A stretch of DNA of 64,000 nucleotides from Prasinococcaceae sp. CCMP 1430 (Eukaryota; Prasinodermophyta; Palmophyllophyceae; Prasinococcales; Prasinococcaceae). Made by a program: the position numbers and the translations under genes. Where the stretch lies: positions 244,424 to 308,423 of the forward strand of contig RQSC01000015.1 of NCBI GenBank assembly GCA_013416795.1, in the 5' to 3' direction. The notes below the pieces were generated by a model that was not told the DNA's origin, searched no databases, and saw only the letters and a program-made list of their open reading frames with translations. Below are positions 31,648 to 39,708 of the stretch, in pieces; positions within the stretch are counted from its first letter, which is position 1; every line of letters begins with the position of its first letter.

Positions 31648-33339
31648 GGCCGCCGCCGTGCGCAGGGGCGGAGCNGCCTACATCGTCTTCGATCCGCGTG
31701 CCCTCGGCCTCGCAGGCGCCGATTCGCTGGTGCCGGACGGCGTGCCTGCTCATATGATCGCACTCCCTGGACCATTTGCTGACGCCTACAAACTCCCATG
31801 TGAAGTGAAGGTGACAGGCGACGCCGGCGCCACTTCAGGATCTGCGGACTTCGATGCCGCACGTGAGCTGGTGGCGTCGCTCGTGCTCTTCTCGGGCAGC
31901 GCGCGCGAGGCGCTCGAATCGCTGCAGAGCGCGCGCGATACCGCGGTTGACGGCGCCGTGGGCAGTATGTCCTCGCTCGACGTGTCCATCATCAGCGCGC
32001 TCCATGTCGACGTTGCTCCGAGGGCCTTCAAGGAGGCCCTCGGGCGCGCCGCTGGCCACTCGGAGGCGATGGCACAGATCGCAATTGCGCGCGACACCTG
32101 CTCATCGTGCGAAGGGGCCTCGGGCTGGCTGGCTGCGGGTGCGGGCGAGGCGCCGCATCTGGTAGGGGAGCTCCCCCTGCCGCGGCGCTCGCGGCCGCGC
32201 GAGCGGCCGCTGCGGCGAGGGCGGCGGGCGGCGCAGAGCAGGCACGGCCGGGGCAGCAGGAACAGCAGGCTATGGAGGAGCTGAACCCGTACGCGGCGGC
32301 GGCCGCCGCCATCGTTGGACCGCCCAAGGCGCGCGCGGGTGGCGACGAAGAAATGGCTGCTGCGGCGGCGGCCGGGGGAGACGCTGCTGCGTCTGCGTCG
32401 GGCGCGGAGGAGGCAGACGCGGATGGAGCAGCCGAGCCTGACGCCAGCAACACCACCTTGGGTGCTGACCACGTAGAGGTGCGCGCACGAGCACGAAAAC
32501 ATGCGCGCGCCGCACGCTCGCGATGCGCGCTCGCTCCTGCGCGCCTGCTGTCGGATGCCTGTGCGTGTCTCTGACAAGGGCCTTCCCGCCCCCCGATTCT
32601 ACCGTCACATGCCCGACCCGTTCGGCCTCCCTCTCCCGCACTCCTTCCCCAGGGCGTCGCCTTGGCGCATAAGATCCACCTGACGTTCGAGCAGCAGGCC
32701 CTCGGCGGCCGCTTCTACCGTGTGGGGCGAGAACGACAGGCACGCCGCGAGGCAGCGCGCGCCGCCAAGGCCGCCGAGGACGCGCCCATGCCCAAGGGCG
32801 GCGGCCTGAGCTGGCTGTCTGATGTGGTGACCAATGTGAGCCGCCTGAGTGCCACCTTCACGCGCTTTGCGCAGGGTCTGTTGGGTGGCTTCGCGCTTCT
32901 CAACCTGTACATGACCTACGCGTTCACAGGCGGCAGCGGAGACAGGTGGCTGGCGTTTTACTCGCCGCTGGCGAGCAGCAGCTCCACCACCTTCCACGTG
33001 CTGGGCACTGTTGCGCTGCTTGGAACGCTCGACCGCTACTTCCGCGAGCGCGCAGCGGGCTGGCCGCGCGGCCTCGCGCAGGCCAACAGCGTTCGCCTCA
33101 TGGTCGGACTCTACGCCATGGCCTTCGTGCTGACGCTGGTGTGCAGCCACTTCGAGGAGGTCCTCTTCTACACCAACGAACGCGTGCCCGGCTGGTGGGA
33201 GCTGTATCCGCAGACGAAGTCTTTCAAGTCGCGCAAGACCACCTACCTCACGCTCAACTTCTTCAGGGTGTTGCTCCACGGGCTGGGATGGCTGGTGGTA
33301 AACGCGTCGGATCCGCACCTCGTGCGACTGACGCACTGA
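31646..33339 (+). CDS. TMEM237: TMEM237-like multispan protein, exon structure partly uncertain
   Basis: The last exon (32653-33339, acceptor CCCCAG) encodes GVALAHKIHLTFEQ, then about four hydrophobic helices: GFALLNLYMTYAF, TFHVLGTVALLGTLDRY, LMVGLYAMAFVLTL and FFRVLLHGLGWLVVNASDP. This resembles TMEM237, a ciliary transition-zone protein. The preceding exon ends at 32478 (HVE|GTGCGC, phase 0) and carries ELNPYAAAAA and an Ala/Glu-rich stretch. An earlier coding-like exon, 31646-32161 (DPRALGLAGADSLVPDG to AHSEAMAQIA-like helices), lies in another frame. It could join through an intron starting 32162, or belong to a different gene; an isolated N at 31675 sits in it. The TMEM237 call rests on topology and a few motifs. 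Confidence 0.55.
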
Positions 33340-33465
33340 GGTCCCGTGGGGTACACACGCAGCGGCGCAACACGAAAGTTGCAGCGACAGCGCTCCTCCC
33401 CGCCAAGGCATGTAGTAAGAAACGCCGCGGGCGCTCCTGCACCCCGACAAGTCAATGGTAGTCTC

Positions 33466-36400
33466 TTAATAGCCTACCTCATTAACCAATGCAGCATACG
33501 CGTGATCGACCTCCTTGGGCCTAGCGGCAGCCCCCGCGGCCTTCGCCTTGCGCTTGGGCGGCTCCACCTTGAGCTTCGCGCAGAGGGAGTCGCGCGTGGA
33601 GCGCACCGCCTCGACCTCACCATCCCAGCGCGTGTCGCCCAACATGTCCACAGCTTCGTCAAGGTCGCCTTCCTCAACACCGAGGTCGACAGGTTCCACG
33701 CACAGCAGACGCGAGTAGAGCTGCTCGGCGGTGTGACGGCGCACGCGAGGGAAGCGGTTGACAAGCAGGGCCGAGAGCTGTCGGAACGCCTGGCGCGACG
33801 CTGCGAGCTCGTCGGGCGCCGGCGCCTCTGCGCCCTTGGTCGCCGCACGGTGGCCAACCAGGGCGCAGAGCACCGTCACGGCCGCCATGAGCTTGGGCAC
33901 ATCGCGCGTTCCTGTGCACTCGGCCTTCACCGCCGCGGCCACGCGCGCTGACCAGGCCGCGTCGGCGCCCGCGGGCGAGGCCGCGTGCAGCGCACCCTTC
34001 GCCAGCAGCCCCTCCACAGCCCGCATGGCTGCCGCCGCACTCTTGGCCGGGCCGCCGCCGCGCTCGAGAATCGCGGCGCATTCGTGTGCCACAGCCGAGC
34101 GCAGATCGTCACCGGCGCCAAGCATCTGCTCGGCGAGCGTTGCGCGTGCAGCCGAACCCAGGCTGTCGCCTGCGCCGCCGGCACTCGCCAGCACGCCCTC
34201 GAGCAGCATGGGTCGGAGCGCATCCACCGCTAGGACACGCGTGATGGCCGGGAAGGCGGCCGCTGGGGCCGACCATTGGACGCCCTCGCCGCGTTCGGGG
34301 AGGAGCTCGAGCAGCTTGGCGGCGACAGCGGCTGCGTCACACACGCGCTGGTTTCCCGCGTGCGAGGCGAGGGCAACCGCGAGCGCCACGAGACGCTCCG
34401 CGGCAGAGGCACGAAGTCGGTCGATGCGCCCCGCCGCCTGCCTTGCGAGAGACCCCAGGCATCGCAGCGCGAGCTCGTCCGAAAGCTCGTTGGCGCGCAG
34501 CAGCTGCTGTGCGAGGCTCTCAAGTGACACGAGCGCCGCCTGACGCACCCAGCTGCCGACGTCGCCACGATTGTCGATGGAGTAGTCCTCCATGGCAACA
34601 AGCAAGTCATCCATCAGCGCGCACGCACTGGCCGTCAGCGAAGGGAGCGCGGCGGCCAGCGTTGCTGCTGATCTAGCAGCCGCTGCGCGCGATTCGGCGT
34701 CGCGTTCATCGGCATCCTCCTCCAGGTGGCAGGCGGCGCCAACCGTGTGCAGCACGAGCTCGCCGCACACGGCCAGCAGCTCCGCGGGCAGAGCCGACAG
34801 GGCGAGCGCGCCGCCGCGCCGGGCGGCCACGTTCTGCTCCTTTACCATGCCCACGAACTTCTCGGCGATCTCCCTGCCTGCCTGTAGTTTGATTGCGCGG
34901 CTGTCGTCCAGCAGGCGTCGCTCGCAGAAGGTCGGCAGCGAGGCCGCTGCCGCGGCGCGCACGTCTGCGCTCGGGTGGCGCAGCGCTTCGTCGAGCGTCG
35001 ACAGGTGCCCCTCGAAGGAGCGCTTGCTGAGGCCGAGCCTTGCGTTGGCAGACCCCCCGATCAGGCTGCACACGGCTGCGCGCATGAGCTCGCCGCCCTT
35101 GCCACGGTACAAGCGCGCCTGGACGCACACGAGTGCGCACGCGGCGGGCAGAGCGCAGAGAAAGGGGTCAGCATGCAGCACCGCCGAGGTCTCTGCCAAC
35201 ATGGGGGGTGAACACGGTCGAGACACGCAGCGACGGAACGCCTGCGCGCCTCACCTTCTCGATGTCGAGCACCAAGTTCGCCGCCTGCGTGCTGACCTCC
35301 GCCGGCAACGTCGCTCCCGCTTCTGCAAGCGCCGGCAGCAACTCCGCAACGCCGAGCACCGCGCCGTGCCTCTCTGTGATCTCTCGTGAGAGTGCCCGCC
35401 CGCACAGCTCGGGCAGCGCCGTATCGATCGCCCACTCGGTATCGAGCCTGGCGATCCTCGCAAGGCAGGCGCTACCCAACGTGCGTGTGGCGGGTTCCCA
35501 ATGTGGCAGCGTCACACGCAGCGCGTGCTCGAGGAGCGCCCGGCGGTACGGCTCGTGCGCCGCCGCAGCGAGCGCCACCTCGAGGTACGCCGACTGCCTC
35601 TGCCCCACCGCAAAGTAGTCCACCGCACGCACCAGCTCGAGCCCATGCGGCACGTTGCGGAGGCGCCCAACGCACTCCTGAAACGCCGCGGCCGCCGCGC
35701 GGCGGCAGTGCAGCTCGCGGTCCAGACACGCCGCCACAATGAGGGGCGGTGCGAGCGCGTTGATGTGCGCCGCCATCACCTCGGGCGCGTAGGCTCGCGC
35801 GAAGGCCCAGCAGCAGTACGCCGCCGCATCGCGCACGTGCGATCCCACGGAGTGCGCACCCCTTCGGACGTCGTACACAAGCGCCGCGCCTACCAGAGGC
35901 ACGGCCTCGGGCAGGCGCGCGGGCAGCAGCAGGCCGCGGCGCGCGAGCTCGGCGACGGCCAGGCACGCGCCGTGCCAGGCGCCGTCGCCCTCGACGGCAC
36001 ACAGCAGCTCCAGCACCGAACCCACGACATCGTCGGCCAGGCTGGATGGCAGCCGCCCAGTGATGCGGCCGAGGCCCTTGGCTGCGCTCCACCGGACGAC
36101 GGTGTCCTTGTCGCGCAGCGAAGACAGCAGCGCCTCGATTACGTCCTCGAGGACCTCACCCGCCACCTCGTCCATCTCGAAGTCCTCGTCGTCGTCATTG
36201 CACTCGGCGTCGGCAGCGTCGGCGAGCGCAGCCGAAGCGGCGCCCACCTCGCCAGCCTCTGGTGCCGACGCCAGGTTCGCCTCGAGCGAGCGGCAGCCGC
36301 GCTGGTAGCGCCACGGCGCGACTGTGGGGGCGAGCGCGACGAGCGCGACCCGCTGTGCGAGCTTGGTGGCGAGCAGCCGGGCCAACGAGCCGCCGCTGGC

Positions 36401-36931
36401 TCCAGCGCCACTGGCGAGCGCCGCCGCCGCAGCCCACGCGCCGTTCGCGTACGGCAGCAGCGCCTCGCGTCGCCCCGACTTGAAGACGCACGCGAGCGCG
36501 CGCGCGGCGCCGCACAGCAAGAAGGCGGCCTGCGGCGTCGCCGGCGGCGCGCGCGCGCACTCCTCCAGACGCTCGCGTGCCCAGCCCACGAAATCGGCCA
36601 GCGCCGCGTCCGAGCCCGGGCGCGTGAGCAGCTTGCCGAGCAGCGCGGCGCTCACGTCGCGCGCCCAGCCGCTGTCCGCGAGGTACTCCTTGCAGCGCGC
36701 CACGATGGCCAGCACGACGGGCGACGTGCCGCACCCCTGGGCGGCCCTGTCGATGTCCTCCCGCACGCCTAGCACCTTGGAGTCGACCACCGCCAGGTCG
36801 AACGGGATGAGGACGAGGATGGAGAGCCAGAGGAGTAGCACGCAGCGCGTCTCCCACAGACCGCCCGTGCCCACGCCCGAGTCGCCGTCGCCCTCGGCGG
36901 CCGCCGCGGCGAGCGCGGCGCTGCGCGACAT
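33466..36931 (-). CDS. TBCD: Tubulin-folding cofactor D, N-terminus missing
   Basis: Exons 35255-36931 and 33466-35118, with a 136-base intron (GTGAGGCG...TGCGTCCAG) joining LDIEK to ARLYRGKGGELMR exactly as in the family. Hallmarks: LWETRCVLLLWLSILVLIPF, WRYQRGCRSLEANL, DKDTVVRWSAAKGLGRITGR, AWHGACLAVAELARRGLLLP and MEDYSIDNRGDVGSWVRQA. About 1109 residues are visible against almost 1200 in the human protein. TBCD binds beta-tubulin and, with cofactors C and E, assembles alpha/beta heterodimers; its body is HEAT-like helices. Roughly the first 100 residues of the family are absent. A possible ATG at 36931 would start within the CP12-like gene on the other strand. Confidence 0.92.
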
Positions 36932-37334
36932 GTACCTCGAGCTTGAGCGCGCCGAGGCGGGCGCCGAGGCGAGGGAGATCGCATGCGTTGCCGCTGCGAC
37001 GAACGCCGCGCAGGCAGCTGCGTGTACCGCCGAGTATCTGGACGCCGCCGACGCCGTGGAGGGCGCGCGCCTCGCTGCCGCTGCCGCTGGCGCGTCCACC
37101 GGCGGCGAACGCGCAGCGGCAAACGCGGCCGTCATGGAGGTCAACAAGGCCGCGCGCGCGCGCGTGGCCGCCGCGCAGGAGCGCGAGCTCGCGTGCATCG
37201 AGCACGGAGGCGGCGCGGAGTGTACGGTGGCCTTTCTGGCCGACGCGGACGCCGCGGAGGCCGACGCCCGCGACGCCGTGCGCCGGTATCGGAACATACT
37301 CCGGCGATGGGTGTCAGTGCACGGAAGTCCGTAG
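36930..37334 (+). CDS. CP12-like protein with a duplicated Cys motif, 5' end uncertain
   Basis: Strong G/C third-position bias on the plus strand marks a true coding region of about 134 residues. Two copies of a helix motif are visible: REIACVAAATNAAQAAACTA followed by EYLDAADAVEGA, and ERELACIEHGGGAECTVAFL followed by ADADAAEADA. Paired cysteines followed by an aromatic/acidic helix resemble the N-terminal CP12 element that binds phosphoribulokinase under redox control in chloroplasts; the typical AWDxVEEL is diverged. A Pro/Ser/Ala-rich stretch continues upstream in frame (from about 36862) and could be transit peptide, overlapping TBCD antisense. TGTAA is 20 bases after the stop. Confidence 0.5.
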   Translation: MYLELERAEAGAEAREIACVAAATNAAQAAACTAEYLDAADAVEGARLAAAAAGASTGGERAAANAAVMEVNKAARARVAAAQERELACIEHGGGAECTVAFLADADAAEADARDAVRRYRNILRRWVSVHGSP

Positions 37335-37354
37335 CGACGCACTCCACGATGATT

Positions 37355-37359
37355 TGTAA
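37355..37359 (+). terminator. TGTAA polyadenylation signal
   Basis: TGTAA lies 20 bases after the CP12-like stop and just before the CLPTM1 stop on the other strand. TGTAA is the usual poly(A) signal in Chlamydomonas-type green algae. The spacing fits, but one match is weak evidence. Confidence 0.45.
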
Positions 37360-37361
37360 GA

Positions 37362-39323
37362 TTACCGCCGCTTGCGGACAGTTTCGCCCTCAGACGGGCG
37401 CCCTCTGCTATCCTGCGGCGTATCCACATCCGCGGCGCCTGCGTCGCCTCCCCCCTCGAGCGCGGCTTGCCCTGATGCTTGCGGCCCCACCTCCACGTAG
37501 CCGAACTCGTTCACGCGCTTTTTGTCCACGCCGTACAAGTACCATTGCACGAGGAAGACCAGGAAGACAGCGTCGTCGCGGAACACCGAGAGCCTGTGCA
37601 GCGGCGGCATCTTGATGCAGAAGGCGAAGAGGTCATCGATGATGGTGTTGAAAAACTTGTACGAAAGCTGTTTCCATGGAAGATGAGCGACGGAGCGCAG
37701 CTTGTAATTGATGTAGAGCTGCGGCACCATGTGCGTGAACCCGAGCGCGTATATTCCGCGCACGAGCGCCGTGAGCACCCAGCTCCACCAGGACGCAAAC
37801 TTGGAATAGATCAACGACTGCACGGCGAATCCCGCCACCATCGGATAGAGGAAGGTGCCGCAGTATGCGGCGGCGACGCGGTCGTGCGTCATGGTCTCGT
37901 CGTGGACGTAGCCTTCGCGATGGGCGAGGCGCACCCACGGCACGTGCAGCGCACCACCGAGCAGCGCGCGAGAGCAGAAGCGCACGTGGACGGCCTTGGT
38001 GACCTTCCACGCGTCGATGATCAGCCCGAGCCCATTGGACATGAGCACCATCCAGGACGTGTCATTGTCGAGAAGGTATAGAAAAATGATGCCGTTGCAT
38101 GCCGCAGACGAGACCACGCTCCTGACAGACAGCCCACGCAGGCTGCGCCTCTTGCGCCAAAAGCTCACGTCCGCCGTGAACGCAAGCATGTCGAAGAGCG
38201 AGTGCAGCAGCGAGACCGTCATGGTGACCGCCAGCAGGTACGGATTGGTCTCGACGAACAGACGCTTGAAGGTGTCCTCCTCGCCCTCTCGCATGGTGCC
38301 CATGGCCTGCTGCATCTTCCAGCTCTCCTCCATCTGCACCTCGAGCTGCCACCACCAGTTGCTCGTGAGCTGGAGCCTCACCTGCGTCGGCAGCTCCTCT
38401 GTGGACGCGTTAATCTCGATGAGATGGTCGCGCAGCACCCAGAAGTCGGCCACCTCGGCCACGGGGAAGTACTCCCCCAGCTCGTTTGGGCCCGGCACTG
38501 GCCGCACGCGCTTGGCCACCGCGGGCGCCATCGAGCGCAGCGGCTCGGCCATGCCGTGCACGAGCGCCAGCGTCAGGTTGGGCCGCCAGTGGGACACCAG
38601 CGCGTCCTCGGAGCCGTCAGCCACCACCTCGGCGGGTGCTCCCTCGTCAACCTCTCCTCCACCCTCCTCCTCACCACCCCCACCACCCAGCAACGACTTG
38701 GTCCCGCGCGCTCGCCTCCGCCGCACGCGCCGCGTGAGCTCGGCGCGCACCCGGAATGCCTCGTCCGCCTCGAAGCGGCCGGCGCCGGTGGCGCCGGCGG
38801 CAGTGTGTGGCGACCCGCTCGTGCGCGATACGAATGCGTGCAGGTACAGCGTCGCGTTGCGCAGGCGCACGGCGTCCGATGGGCGGTACGTCCACTGCGC
38901 GGCGTACTCTGTGTCCGTAGCGGGCGCGACGCCTGTGGCGTCCTCATCGAGGGCGTCGCGCAGCGCGCCCAGCGAGAGAGCTCCCGCCGCACGGGGGGGC
39001 GCCTCGAGCGCCACGTCACGGAAGCTCGCAACGCGCTCGCCTCGTGTCGCGTCGTCGTCCTCCCACGGCGCGAAGCTCTCCTCCTCGCTCGCCCACAGCT
39101 CGACGTCGACGTGTGTGCCGGGCTCAAAGACGCACGCGCCTCGTTGCACCACACGCGCAGGCACGTCATTGCCTCCGGGCGGCGGCCCGAGCGCACCGCG
39201 GATGATTGCGTTCAACCCCAGCCACATGACACCGTAGCGTACGAGCGTGCCGACGCTGTAGCCGCCACCCCCGCCGCCCTCGCCACTGCCAGCCGCAATT
39301 GGCCGGGCTGCTGGGTCGGCCAT
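37362..39323 (-). CDS. CLPTM1: CLPTM1-family multispan membrane protein
   Basis: A 653-residue single-exon protein starting MADPAARP at 39323. A first membrane segment (YGVMWLGLNAIIRGAL) is followed by a large lumenal domain with YLHAFVSRTSGSP, VSHWRPNLTLALVHG and SNWWWQLEVQMEESWKMQ. The diagnostic block EDTFKRLFVETNPYLLAVTM precedes several helices and TSWMVLMSNGLGLIIDAWKV. The C-terminus has DDLFAFCIKMPPLHRLSVFR. CLPTM1 proteins are ER/Golgi membrane proteins; animal relatives retain GABA-A receptors or act as lipid scramblases (CLPTM1L). The role in algae is unknown. Confidence 0.95.
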   Translation of the reverse strand: MADPAARPIAAGSGEGGGGGGYSVGTLVRYGVMWLGLNAIIRGALGPPPGGNDVPARVVQRGACVFEPGTHVDVELWASEEESFAPWEDDDATRGERVASFRDVALEAPPRAAGALSLGALRDALDEDATGVAPATDTEYAAQWTYRPSDAVRLRNATLYLHAFVSRTSGSPHTAAGATGAGRFEADEAFRVRAELTRRVRRRRARGTKSLLGGGGGEEEGGGEVDEGAPAEVVADGSEDALVSHWRPNLTLALVHGMAEPLRSMAPAVAKRVRPVPGPNELGEYFPVAEVADFWVLRDHLIEINASTEELPTQVRLQLTSNWWWQLEVQMEESWKMQQAMGTMREGEEDTFKRLFVETNPYLLAVTMTVSLLHSLFDMLAFTADVSFWRKRRSLRGLSVRSVVSSAACNGIIFLYLLDNDTSWMVLMSNGLGLIIDAWKVTKAVHVRFCSRALLGGALHVPWVRLAHREGYVHDETMTHDRVAAAYCGTFLYPMVAGFAVQSLIYSKFASWWSWVLTALVRGIYALGFTHMVPQLYINYKLRSVAHLPWKQLSYKFFNTIIDDLFAFCIKMPPLHRLSVFRDDAVFLVFLVQWYLYGVDKKRVNEFGYVEVGPQASGQAALEGGGDAGAADVDTPQDSRGRPSEGETVRKRR

Positions 39324-39708
39324 GGCGCACGAGCGCGCGCCAAGCGCACGGTGTGACACGCACACGCACACATATGGGAACGCCACACACACGCGCCACT
39401 GTGCGCGCGCGGCGTCTCGCCCCCCCCCCACACACACACCCCACCCTCCCACCCTCCCCCCTCTCCGGGCGTCGGGAGAGGAGGGCACGCGTCTTGGCAG
39501 GCAGAACGCCTGCGAGGATCAACGCGCCGCCCGAGGACGCAGCGCGTCGCGGCGCGACGGGACGGGGTGGGGCGCAGCGCTGGGCGGGGCGGGGCGGCAC
39601 AGGGGGCGTCCAACCGCGTCCGCCATGGGGCGAGGCAGGCGCGCCACCCACGGCAACAGCCGCGCCGGCTGCGGCGGCACGCGGCAGCGTGCACCGGCTC
39701 TCGCCACG
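39324..39708. promoter_or_regulatory. Divergent interval of CLPTM1 and the SPOT1-like gene
   Basis: About 385 bases with a C-rich CCCCCACACACAC tract at 39420-39470. Probably a shared promoter. An ATG at 39626 in the SPOT1-like frame could move that start upstream. Confidence 0.35.

Noticed and set aside
31645-31648. Divergent genes appearing to share a CATG, so that both start codons overlap (also at 14985, 36929 and 39321)
   Set aside because: A minus-strand ATG preceded by C always reads CATG on the plus strand, and C at -1 is part of the normal start context. The plus-strand ATGs are mostly not the real starts.
35168-35254. Continuation of TBCD through VRRAGVPSLRVSTVF as coding sequence
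   Set aside because: It begins with a GTGAGG donor; splicing to 35118 restores the exact family sequence IEK-ARLYRGKGGE.
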